Assembly: GCA_027605045.1 (NCBI GenBank)
Contig: JAQFWX010000004.1
Coordinates: 2,800,683-2,864,682 of the forward strand
Reading direction: 5' to 3'
From: Phallus indusiatus
Lineage: Eukaryota > Basidiomycota > Agaricomycetes > Phallales > Phallaceae
DNA: 64,000 nt
The notes beneath the pieces are model-generated. The model ran no database searches and was not told where the DNA came from. It saw only the letters and a list, made by a program, of their open reading frames with translations. This document shows, piece after piece, positions 1-10,132 of the stretch (its first letter is position 1; every line of letters starts with the position of its first letter). Both the position numbers and the translations under genes were made by a program.

Positions 1-1361
1 TTCCGACTGATTCCCATGGTTTATTGGGAATGGGTAGCGTCTTCAGTAGACCGCTAGGATGTCTATTGTCATCCTTATTCGTTTGACATTTACCGCACGA
101 TTTGCAGTATTCTTCGATGTCCTCTGCCATCGTTCTCCACCAATACACTTGTCTAATGTATTGCGACGTTTTATAGCGTCCAAAGTGTCCCACAATTTCG
201 TGTGCTTCACTAATTATGATCTCTACCAGCTTCCTCCCCTGGTAAAATAAGTGATGGGGTATGCAAACCACGTCACGGGAAAACTGATTCTTCGTGTATA
301 GTAGCTGGTTTTTCATCCCAAACCCTTTGTATGCATCAGGGTTTTCTAACACTTTCTTCAGTGTTGTGTCGTCCTTATAGCCGCTCTTTATCAGATCAGC
401 TAATCCTTCAAAGCCTTCGATTTTGGCTTTAAGCGTTTTACCGCTATGTTGTGCTGTGACTGCCAGTACATCTTCGTCGTCTGTATCCACTTCTTCGATG
501 GACGCTGATCGTTGTTCAATGGATGCTTGTCCAGCCGTCTGTTGTTGGACTCTAGCTTTCGCCCGAGTGTTAATGCGTCTCGCCGCACTGATTCTGAGTT
601 CGCTTTTCCTTTCAGGAGGTAGCTGATCCCCTGTTGGATCTAGTTTCACGTCGATGTTGACGTAGTTCTCAGGTGGGTGTATCTCGTTAAATAGGTCATC
701 CTCGAAGTATCTCGAGAGTCCATCTGCGACCGTATTGGTCTCACCTTTGATGTGAATCGTTTCGTAGTCGAAACGAGAGAGATACTCGTACCATCTCGCC
801 TGTCTAGGCGACATACGGGGCTGTGTCTTGAAGTGTTTCAAGGCCTCGTTGTCCGTTACTAGGGTGAATTTACGACCTAGTAGTTTGTCTTCCCACTTAT
901 TCAGTGCTTCAAGTACTGCAATGAGCTCGTGCTCATGAGTCCGGTAGTTGTATTGTGCCGGAGTAAATTTCTTAGACATAAATCCTGCGGGTCTGCAGGT
1001 TTGCCACCTTGCGCCTTGACCATAGTACGCACCGACGCCACACTTGGATCCATCGGTTACAAGCCAAATTGGCTCGTTGCTATCAGGATTGATAGGTTTA
1101 AGAACTGGGGCGTTCTTCGTCAACGCTTTGATTGCATTGAAACAGCGTTCTAGTGCCGGTGTCCACTCAAATTGCCTGTTGTTGTGGGTACATCCCGACA
1201 ATGGGGAAGTGTAAGTAGCGACTCCCGGAAGGTAGGCGGCAACGTATTGCACCAGTCCTAAGAACTTCTGAACGTCGTTGAACGTACGTGGGGTTCTCCA
1301 ATCGCGAATTTTATCCATTTTATCCATATCTGGGTGGATACCATCGTCGTCGATGATGTGT
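1..1361 (-). CDS. A0 pol, middle part (RT C-terminus, RNase H, start of integrase)
   Basis: The minus strand encodes the end of the reverse transcriptase, the RNase H domain (including a VTDGSK stretch and the DNEALKHF stretch) and the integrase zinc-binding region ending in CKSCGKC. It is cut by the window edge just before the integrase catalytic core. Compared with A2 and A3, I noticed base changes but no net indel relative to A2, so this segment is probably open. It continues upstream in 10133-11525 after removal of A1. Confidence 0.85.
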
Positions 1362-1625
1362 TGTAACGGTTCCGCTATGAGCAGCGGACTACTATTAACC
1401 ATAGTACATATTCGTATATACATACAATTGTATGCAGACGATCGTCGTCTGCACAAGTACCTAGTATTATGTAACGTACATAGGCGCCGTCACACCAGTA
1501 AATACCGCGTAACGGTAAAGGCGCCGGCAGCCTTTCTTACCTGCACTTGCAAATATACAGCTTTACACTGTTTGTTGTGAGTCCGTAAGAACCGGGCTAA
1601 TCGTAAACTGTAACGAAACGTTACA
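1362..1625 (+). repeat. A1 5' LTR
   Basis: It begins TGTAACG and ends CGTTACA. A TATA-like TATATA lies at 1415-1420, and a perfect 8-bp stem with a 3-nt loop lies at 1434-1452, close to where a transcript would start. The last 17 nt form TGTAACG-AAA-CGTTACA, a perfect hairpin that repeats the LTR terminal heptamer. Confidence 0.97.
1415..1420 (+). promoter_or_regulatory. Likely TATA box of the family A LTR
   Basis: TATATA occurs in an AT-rich stretch of the 5' LTR, followed about 15 nt later by the GCAGACGA/TCGTCTGC hairpin. The same arrangement is present in the other family A LTRs. The start site itself is not determined. Confidence 0.5.
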
Positions 1626-1660
1626 TCTTTTTTAACACCTAAACGGCGTTACAATTTCCA

Positions 1661-1679
1661 AAATACGCCAATCGTATTT
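1661..1679 (+). other. Leader hairpin between LTR and gag (family A)
   Basis: AAATACG-CCAAT-CGTATTT forms a perfect 7-bp stem with a 5-nt loop, about 24 nt before the gag ATG at 1703. It is present in the leaders of A0, A2 and A3 too. It could be a packaging or translation element; the role is unknown. No tRNA-type primer site beginning TGG follows the LTR. Confidence 0.6.
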
Positions 1680-1702
1680 GCTAGTTTATAGTGAGAGAGG
1701 AT

Positions 1703-4340
1703 ATGCCTCCTAAAAGCAACAAGAAGTCAAAAAAGAACGTAGGCGAACCACCACCTACCGAAGGCGGTCCATCCACATCTGCACGAGCAGGTGATACTGT
1801 TGTGATAGACGCAGCATTGTTTGAAACACTAGTCGCGGACCACGCGAATCGATCTAGACAAGGATCGAGACAGGGATCGAGACAAGCTTCACCAGCGCGG
1901 AGCGAATCAGGCGAATCAGTGAAATCAACCAGATCTCATAAGTCCAACCTCGGAAAAGACGAGGTAGTCCTACCACGTAAGATGATTGAGGACGCAAAAA
2001 GGATGATCCATGACCTCGTAAGAGGTGATACACCGGGACAAGACGTCGGTGATATGTTAGTACGACTAGATGCAGCCGTAATACCCGATGAAGAAGAACC
2101 GTGGACAACGGTGAAAGGGAAAGGTCGTGCACGAGACGACAATAGAACCAGCACGACACTACTGGCTCCAGTAATGGACAACGCGCAGGCGACGGTCAAG
2201 ACAATGGCAAACACGCCAGCATTGCCAGCGACGCCCAGAGCTCCATCGGCAGCACCGACCCCGGTATAACACGTCAACCCACACAACAGTACGCGGTACA
2301 CGCGGAAACACTACATTCAGTGTTACAGGACCTACCTTCTGCACAACCAGCAGCGACCAGCACGCCCATCAGACCCACGCGAGCAGCAGATGACGCAGCC
2401 GCAGAGATAGAGAGAGGACGAGCTGAGCTGGACAGATCACGTCGAAACAGCCGACGTACCCCACCAGAGTTCGTGGCAACTCGTGACTACCTGGAAGATC
2501 AATCTACCAGACGAGTCAACGCGGGTCAAGGACCGCGTGATAAGAGTAATCCTTCAGCTGCAGAGCTGGAAGAGTCAGCGAAAGACCTGGAAAGGATGGC
2601 CGCTGAGGCAGCACAACTGGCACGGGAAAAACGTTCCGAAGCATTAGACAAACGCACAACTGCGTTACAAGGGAAGGTTAGTAGGCAAGAACCGTATGTC
2701 GACATGCAGGAAGACCTGCAGGAAGTGCGAGCAGCACGCACTGAACTGGCTAAAAGCAACCGAGAAATGGAAGCTGGCCAACGACCTGGCATCATCTTTG
2801 AGCAAGACCTCCCTAATCGCTCGGCGCCCGCTCAGACTGCAGCGCAACCAGGACCGTCAACAGTACATCCTGGTCCACCAACAAACGCCGGTCAAGCACA
2901 CGCTCCTGCAACGTCCCCGACAACCAGAGCACCGGTTGTACCCAGAAGAAGAGCAACATCTGCCAGGGATCAGTACGAGCAAATGAGAGAAGACCTCCGA
3001 GATATACCGGAGAGTAACGCTGGGCCCTTCATGCCCAAATACTATGATGACGAGGACTCGTCAGACGACGAAGAAGAAGCGTATGATCGCGGATACTTCG
3101 AACGTGAAATGAGGGAAACCCCATTTGACGACCGAGAAGATAGACATAAACCCACGAAGAGGTTTAGAAGAGTTCGGGAAGACGAGGGGATAATTGTCAT
3201 GGTGCAAGAAGCACTAGAGGAGTGCAAGGATGTAGTAGTATCAGCGTCCCCACTTGCGAAAGCGGGTGCAAAGATGCCATTATCCGTTATGTATAGCGGA
3301 TCATCAAAGCCTGAAGACTTTGAGAAGTTCGTGACCTCTATCCTCAGATGGTTGAGGCTAAATAACCTACTCGGCGCAGCGTACGTCGAAGCACATATAG
3401 CCGTAGTCGGTATGCGACTAGATGGAGAGGCACACGAATGGTTCGTGGAGCACGTAGAACGAGGAGGTCGTTCAACCAAGGGTTGGGACTTGGTAAGACT
3501 GTTCCGAAGGATGCACAATATGTTCTTGTCACCTACAAGCAAGAACCAGTCTGCACATAACTTCGATCACGCGAAGCAAGGTGCAAGGAGTGTACACCGG
3601 TACATGAGTGAACTGTTGAAATTCGCAGCACGTCTAGTCCATCCACCGGACAGATACACCTTCAAACGAAAGTTCTTAGAAGGACTTGATGAGAGAATTC
3701 GCAGTGAAGTCACCAAGAGGGGATTCCTGGCCGAAAACTCATCAATTCGACGGCTGTACATAGCCGCGACGACATAGAGCAAGCATGGGACTATAATAAG
3801 TCAATACTAGCTCAACGTCAGACACCCGTAAAATCAACGGGTACCCACTCAAGCTTGGCCAGACAAGCTCAAGAGAACAACTACCGCGCTAAAATCAAAC
3901 CAAGCGGTATACCCACGAGGACTATTCCCCGTACGACCACAACTAGCAACGCGCTAGCTGTAAGACCAGCGACGAGCAGTGCGATTAAGCCGGCGAGAGT
4001 GTCGACTACCACGACAACTCGACCAGTCAGCTCAGGAACGCAAGCCCGAAGCAGTAGCACTGTACTGAAGTGCTATGAATGTGGACAGACTGGCCACCTA
4101 AGACCACAATGCCCTAGAAAGGGACAGGTACGTGCCAACGTAATGCACGTTGAGGAGGAAGATGAAGACGATGCGGACGAGCTGCTCGACGCAATTATAG
4201 AGGAAGAAACGGGAGTTAACATACTAGAGGTGGAGGAATCCCCACAGTATGATGACGCTGAACAAGGTCAAGACACCGCGGAAGCAGCGGACTACGGGGA
4301 GGGGACCACTATGAGTGGGACGAGAATGAAGACGCAGTAG
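1703..4340 (+). pseudogene. A1 gag, three open segments
   Basis: The structural protein is read as ORF segments 1703-2269, 2320-3777 and 3855-4340. It has a basic Ser-rich N-terminus, a charged middle, a gag domain (about 3260-3780, with WFVEHVERGG and LLKFAARLVHPP) and a CCHC zinc knuckle near 4071-4112. The first break is a stop after PTPV where A1 has four C and A2 five. The second is one lost A near 3768 (CGAACGAC reads CGACGAC). The start at 1703 is the first ATG; an in-frame GTG lies 12 nt upstream. The final TAG is followed 8 nt later by the pol ATG in the -1 frame. Confidence 0.85.
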
Positions 4341-4348
4341 GCGCATAC

Positions 4349-7300
4349 ATGATGGTGATAACCGAAGATCACGGTTATGATGAAAGAAGACTACTTGTTA
4401 TCAAACAAGGCTCGTCCACCATTGGGACGATTAAGTCACAGGAAGAACCCCTGTATGACCACACGATGAGACCTAAGTCAAGGGCTCCAAAGCGTGATAA
4501 AGAATCAATAAGACCTCTAGAGGGTTACTGGCTCGTAAACGGCCAATTAGCGCATTGTTTGATTGACAGTGGATGTCAAGGCATGATAATGTCACCATCA
4601 TTCTCGCTCACGACTGGAGCGAAGACATTCAAACTGGATAAGCCAGTATCACTGCAGCTCGCAGTGAAAGGAAGTAAGTCCGTAATACAGTACGGAACGT
4701 ATACCCGAATAGAATTTGGGGATATTAGTGTGTTAGAATACTTTGATATAGTCAATATTGACTACTACGACGTCATAATTGGCGTACCATTCCTGAAAAG
4801 GTATGACATCTGCCTGGACTTTGGCAACGGGATAATCACCCGGGATGGAGGAGTAATCACTCCAGTGGAACGGTTCACTGAAATACCTAACACCACGGAC
4901 GAGCCCACCGAGTTAAGTGGAAGCTTAGCCATAGCATCAGCACGCCCCATAACTACTACGTCTAACGCAGTAGCAGTGAGACGGAAGATCCGAGTACCGG
5001 AACTTAAGGATGAGAACCTACCCGCTACGCGAGTACTGGAAGGAGGAGTACAGCGACTTATTCGGGCCAGTGCCGAATAGACTCCCTCCATTTAGGGATG
5101 TAAATCATCATATCCCATTAATAGAACCTAACAAGGTTATCCGGTACAGACTACCGAAGTGCCCAGACGCCCTCAAGCCACTGCTGGCTGAAAAAATAGA
5201 GCGCTACACGCAAGCAGGTTGGTGGGAACCGACTGTCGCACAGCAAGCCATCCCTATGCTATGCCTGTTTAAAAAGGCATTATCAGGACTACGCACGGTA
5301 TTTGACCTGCGTCAGCAGAATGATAATACGTTGAAAGACGTGACCCCGTTTCCAGACCAGGAGACCATTCGCCAAGACGTGGCGAGACACAAGTATAGGT
5401 CGAAAATTGACCTAACGGAAGCTTACGAGCAAGTCAGAATTGCTCCGGAAGACGTGGATAAGACCACGTTCTCGACGATATATGGCACGTTTAAAAGCCA
5501 TGTTATGCAACAAGGTGATTGCAACGCGCCTTCGACATTCCAGAGATTGATGACCCATATATTCCGGGACCACATCGGAAGAAACATACACTCGTACATC
5601 GACGACGTGTTCGTCTACTCAATGACGATACAACAACACCAGGAACATCTGGAGATTGCCTTCTCGAGATTGAGGAAGGAACAACTTTACCTAAGTCAGA
5701 AGAAAGTTGACTTATACTCCAAACGATTGGAGTGCCTAGGACACATCATCGACGACGATGGTATCCACCCAGATATGGATAAGATGGATAAAATTCGCGA
5801 TTGGAGAACCCCACGTACGTTCAACGACGTTCAGAAGTTCTTAGGGCTGGTGCAATATGTTGCCGCCTACCTTCCGGGAGTCGCTACTTACACTTCCCCA
5901 TTGTCGGGATGTACCCACAACAACAGGCAATTCGAGTGGACACCGGCACTAGAACGCTGTTTCAACGCAATCAAAGCGTTGACGAAGAACGCCCCAGTTC
6001 TTAAACCTATCAATCCTGATAGCGACGAGCCAATCTGGCTTGTAACCGATGGATCCAAGTGTGGCGTCGGTGCGTACTATGGTCAAGGCGCAAGTTGGCA
6101 AACCTGCAGACCCGCAGGGTTTATGTCTAAGAAATTCACTCCGGCACAGTACAACTACCGGACTCATGAGCACGAGCTCATTGCAGTACTTGAAGCACTG
6201 AATAAGTGGGAAGACAAACTACTAGGTCGTAAATTCACCCTAGTAACGGACAACGAGGCCTTGAAACACTTCAAGACACAGCCCCGTATGTCGCCTAGAC
6301 AGGCGAGATGGTACGAGTATCTCTCTCGTTTCGACTACGAAACGATTCACATTAAAGGTGAGACCAACACGGTCGCAGATGGACTCTCGAGATATTTCGA
6401 GGATGACCTACCTAACGAGATACACCCACCTGAGAACTACGTCAACATCGACGTAAAACTAGATCCAACAGGGGATCAGCTACCTCCTGAAAGGAAAAGT
6501 GAACTCAGAATCAGTGCGGCGAGACGCATTAAAACTCGGGCGAAAGCTAGAGTCCAACAACAGACGGCTGAACAAGCATCCATTGAACAACGACCAGCGT
6601 CCATTGAAGAAGTGGATACAGACGACGAAGACGTACTGGCAGTCACAGCGCAGCATAGCGGTAAAACGCTTAAAGCCAAGATTGAAGGCTTTGAAGGATT
6701 AGCTGATCTGATAAAGAGCGGCTATAAGGACGACACAACACTGAAGAAAGTGTTAGAAAACCCTGATGCATACAAAGGGTTTGGGATGAAAAACCAGCTA
6801 CTGTACACGAAGAATCAGTTCTCCCGTGACGTGGTCTGCATACCCCATCACTTATTTTACCAGGGGAGGAAGCTGGTAGAGATCATCATTAGTGAAGCAC
6901 ACGAAATTGTGGGACACTTCGGACGCTATAAAACGTCGCAATACATTAGACAAGTGTATTGGTGGAGAACGATGGCAGAGGACATCGATGAATACTGCAA
7001 ATCGTGCGGTAAATGTCAAACGAATAAGGATGACAATAGACATCCTAGCGGTCTGCTGAAGACGCTACCCATTCCCAATAAACCATGGGAATCAGTCGGA
7101 ATGGACTTTATAGGCCCGTTACCAGTATCGAAAGGACATGACTTCTTACTAGTCATAATTGACAGATTGACGTCAATGGTGAGACTCATGCCCACCACCA
7201 CGAAGCTAACTGCGAAAAGCGCAGCACACCTGTACTTCGAAGGTGTAGTTAGGCATCATGGCGTGCCAGCTTCTATCGTCAGTGATAGAGATACCAGATT

Positions 7301-8196
7301 CACCGCGAAGTTCTGGAAAGAACTACAGCGGCTAATAGGGACAAAACTCCTCATGTCCACTTCATTCCATCCACAGACGGATGGAGCAACAGAGCGGGCG
7401 AACCGCTCCATAGGACAAGTATTACGTTCTATAATAGATAACGACCAAAAGGATTGGGCTGAACGTATCCCGATGGCGGAATTCGCACTGAACAGTAGCA
7501 CGAGTGAAACGACTAAGTTCACGCCATTCGAACTTAACTACGGATACACCCCTGCACTAGGGACAGCTCAACACAGACACCAAGTTCAATGGTGTGAAGC
7601 AATTCGCATTACAAGCGAAATGGAATCTTATGGCCGCACACGATGCCATAATCGCGAGTCGCGTGAAACAAACCATGCACGCGAACACCCACAGACGAGA
7701 TGCGCCTGTTTACAAAGAGGGTGACCTCGTGTACCTTTCTACGAAGAACATATCTCTACCAAAGGGTAGATCCAGTAAGTTGGTACCGCGTTACGTCGGT
7801 CCTTACAAAGTATTGTCAGTCAAAGACAATATTAACGTCAAACTCGACTTGCCTGACGAGTTGAAGAAGCGTAGGATAAATCCAATATTCCACGTGGACT
7901 TAGTGAAACCACATATCGCCAATGATGACGATAGATTTCCACGTCGTGAGTCATTAACGGCGTACGACTTTGGACAACCGGACAATGCCGAATGGCATGT
8001 AGATGAACTACTAGCCCATCGCTGGACTGGGTCTAAAGACACGGACATCGAGTTCCTAGTGCAATGGACGCTAGGCGATACGACCTGGGAGCCGTACGAA
8101 CACTGCAAAGACTTGCAGGCATTGGATGAGTATCTCCAATTACGCGGGGTTACCCAATTAGGGAAATTGCCGCGTCTCCGCACGACGCGTAAATGA
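4349..8196 (+). pseudogene. A1 pol (protease-RT-RNase H-integrase-chromodomain), two frameshifts
   Basis: This is the chromovirus-type polyprotein gene. It has protease DSG near 4564, RT YIDD near 5596, RNase H, integrase with H-H-C-C and DDE-type motifs, and a C-terminal chromodomain (VDELLAHRW...FLVQWTLGDTTWEP). It is broken near 5022 by loss of two bases from GCGC (shared with A3), and near 7563 by loss of two bases from GGGCGACA. Between these breaks the frame 5010-7724 is open. The integrase motif reads HPQTDG here, but HPQTGG in A2 and A3. Confidence 0.9.
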
Positions 8197-8197
8197 G

Positions 8198-8294
8198 GAT
8201 CTGCAAGCAGATCTGCCCCGTGCCCCGGCGGCACAACAGCCACGAGAAAATCCTACTCGGGCGCTACTCTGATACAAGAGTAAATAAATACTCT
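8198..8294 (+). promoter_or_regulatory. Structured spacer between pol and the third ORF
   Basis: The gap of about 140 bp holds several inverted repeats: GATCTGC-AA-GCAGATC (8198-8213), GTGCC-CCGGC-GGCAC (8220-8234), and the triplet TACTCT-gataca-AGAGTA-aataaa-TACTCT (8265-8294). In the triplet the middle arm can pair with either outer arm. One of the two alternative loops is exactly AATAAA. The triplet is unchanged in A2 and A3. A role in ending pol transcripts or in expressing the next ORF is inference. Confidence 0.6.
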
Positions 8295-8334
8295 TTCTTA
8301 CGACCCCGTCTCAGCCACCTGAGCACCGTCAACG

Positions 8335-9810
8335 ATGTCTGCAGAACCTTCACGACCTACCTCTTCATCTACGAAGCCCTCGACCCGCAAGGGACGATTT
8401 GACGATATCAAGCAAGCGTTGCTTGAAGCACAAAAAGAATGGAGTATGGATTCCATGCCTGGCTGCGTAGCCATCACCCACGAAAGTGGGAAATGTACCC
8501 ACTGCGATGAGTATATCTCGCACATTAGTACCGCTGCAAGCAAGCGTACCATTGTTCTTGACGAGAAAGACGTCAAAGAGTGCCTACTCGAGGCATTCCC
8601 GTTCCTGCAAAAAGAGTGGGATGATTTCGGCCTGATGGACAGGCTGGACCCTGAAGAGGAGTCATTATTGTCTCGGCGACAACTCGCTGAGAAAGTCCTC
8701 GCTGAGTTCCCAGGAACTCCCCGTATCTCCAACCAGGCCAAGTACCGCGATACGTGGCCCGCTTTTATGCAAGGCCACGACCCCACAGCGTCTCGAGCAG
8801 GGAAAACCCCTGTACCTGGGCCAGTTCCCGACCCACTCGCGTGGTACATGATGTGTCCACTGGATGACCCCTCGTTCGTACTCCAGGGGAAGCAGATCTG
8901 GAAGAAACCACCCATATTGGACACACCTCAAAAGGTTGCAATGCACGCGCGCATTAGACTTGCCTGGGACGTAGGCATGATGTTCATCAATAGAAAGAAG
9001 AAAGAGCGAGACTACGCTCGCCTCACTATCGGGGAGCGCCCTGAAGCTTTTCCATACCCAACAGAAGGGCAAATGGACCTGGAAACGGGTCGCCTCTATG
9101 AGACGTGGTATAAGGACCCCGCCTCCGTACCCTTTTATATAAGGGTTGAACCATCAGGATCGCTGAATATCAGCGATGTTGAAGTCGTAGCGTGGCTTCG
9201 AAAAATATTCCCGAATCGGGAAACAAGGAAGACTGTATTCCCCATTGTAGCGGAGATATGTACCGAGCCTGGACTATCCACCTGGCTCAACGCCGCTGGC
9301 ATCAACGCCGACAAGACGGTGAATAACTCCCCATCCATAATCGAAGGATGGCGTCGAGCATATACCCTGCCCCAGGGTAACATTCCCACCAAGGAAGAAG
9401 TTGTCGGGATGCTGCGATATAACTGTGTGAATACCCGACTAATCGAAACTCGATTAGGACCACTATTTGAGCGGTGGCGATCACACACTAACAGCAACAC
9501 CATCGCCGTGAAGTGGCGAGAATCTCAACCCACCGTCTCGTCGCTGCTACCAGGGCGTCAGTATCGAAGACGACGTCGCAACAATCGTCGTGACGCCGCC
9601 CCTGCAGCTCCTATTGCTGGACCTTCGAAGGAGACTCCTTATGTGGAGTCCACCGCTAACTCGCCTCCCTCGGCGAAAGCACCACTCCCAGCAGAAATCG
9701 CTGAGAAAGAACTCGTGATCGACCCCGATCAATACGAGGTCCTGGATAGACCAGGAGCAGGCCCTCAAGGTGATATTGAGATGGCCATGGATTATACCGC
9801 GGACGACTGA
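8335..9810 (+). CDS. A1 third ORF, internally deleted (491 aa), unknown function
   Basis: This is an open frame downstream of pol, from ATG 8335 to TGA. It is not part of the usual gag-pol plan and I recognise no domain in it. Visible features are a CTHC motif near residue 57, a Glu/Lys/Arg-rich region, an Arg-rich stretch (RRRRRNNRR) near residue 405, and an acidic C-terminus. Compared with A2 and A3 it lacks 333 bp (111 codons) covering a heptad-like charged segment, a basic KRPR stretch and a poly-Asp run. The deletion lies between GATGATTT and GACGATTT and keeps frame, so the remaining protein is fully open. Confidence 0.75.
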   Translation: MSAEPSRPTSSSTKPSTRKGRFDDIKQALLEAQKEWSMDSMPGCVAITHESGKCTHCDEYISHISTAASKRTIVLDEKDVKECLLEAFPFLQKEWDDFGLMDRLDPEEESLLSRRQLAEKVLAEFPGTPRISNQAKYRDTWPAFMQGHDPTASRAGKTPVPGPVPDPLAWYMMCPLDDPSFVLQGKQIWKKPPILDTPQKVAMHARIRLAWDVGMMFINRKKKERDYARLTIGERPEAFPYPTEGQMDLETGRLYETWYKDPASVPFYIRVEPSGSLNISDVEVVAWLRKIFPNRETRKTVFPIVAEICTEPGLSTWLNAAGINADKTVNNSPSIIEGWRRAYTLPQGNIPTKEEVVGMLRYNCVNTRLIETRLGPLFERWRSHTNSNTIAVKWRESQPTVSSLLPGRQYRRRRRNNRRDAAPAAPIAGPSKETPYVESTANSPPSAKAPLPAEIAEKELVIDPDQYEVLDRPGAGPQGDIEMAMDYTADD

Positions 9811-9854
9811 GACTCACTCGTCGTATCATGTATTGACTTGACGCTCAAGTCAGC

Positions 9855-9863
9855 GGGGGAGGA
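9855..9863 (+). other. A1 polypurine tract
   Basis: GGGGGAGGA directly abuts the 3' LTR at 9864. This is the expected plus-strand primer position; A2 has the same tract at 29018-29026. Confidence 0.85.
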
Positions 9864-10127
9864 TGTAACGGTTCCGCTATGAGCAGCGGACTACTATTAA
9901 CCATAGTACATATTCGTATATACATACAATTGTATGCAGACGATCGTCGTCTGCACAAGTACCTAGTATTATGTAACGTACATAGGCGCCGTCACACCAG
10001 TAAATACCGCGTAACGGTAAAGGCGCCGGCAGCCTTTCTTACCTGCACTTGCAAATATACAGCTTTACACTGTTTGTTGTGAGTCCGTAAGAACCGGGCT
10101 AATCGTAAACTGTAACGAAACGTTACA
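9864..10127 (+). repeat. A1 3' LTR
   Basis: It looks identical to 1362-1625 by eye and is followed by the target duplication TGTGT at 10128-10132. Confidence 0.97.
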
Positions 10128-10132
10128 TGTGT

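Larger units (their letters stand above)
1362..10127 (+). mobile_element. Complete Ty3/gypsy element A1 (family A), nested in A0
   Basis: This 8766-bp element has 264-bp LTRs that look identical by eye (1362-1625 and 9864-10127). It is flanked by the 5-bp duplication TGTGT (1357-1361 and 10128-10132). The order is leader, gag, pol with chromodomain, extra ORF, polypurine tract. It is shorter than A2 mainly because of a 333-bp internal deletion in the extra ORF. Gag and pol have frame breaks, so it is probably non-autonomous if the sequence is right. Confidence 0.97.

Noticed and set aside
1434..1452. GCAGACGA/TCGTCTGC palindrome considered as a CRISPR-like or operator site
   Set aside because: It is one inverted repeat per LTR, not an array, and is explained as an LTR transcript hairpin.
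1278..1580. 100-codon ORF crossing the A0/A1 junction, and the similar 67-codon ORF present in every family A LTR
   Set aside because: These are LTR sequence read by chance; they recur only because the LTR recurs.
2526..3542. Long antisense ORFs opposite gag (89, 96, 166 codons), repeated in each copy
   Set aside because: Shadows of a charged coding strand; same composition effect in every copy.
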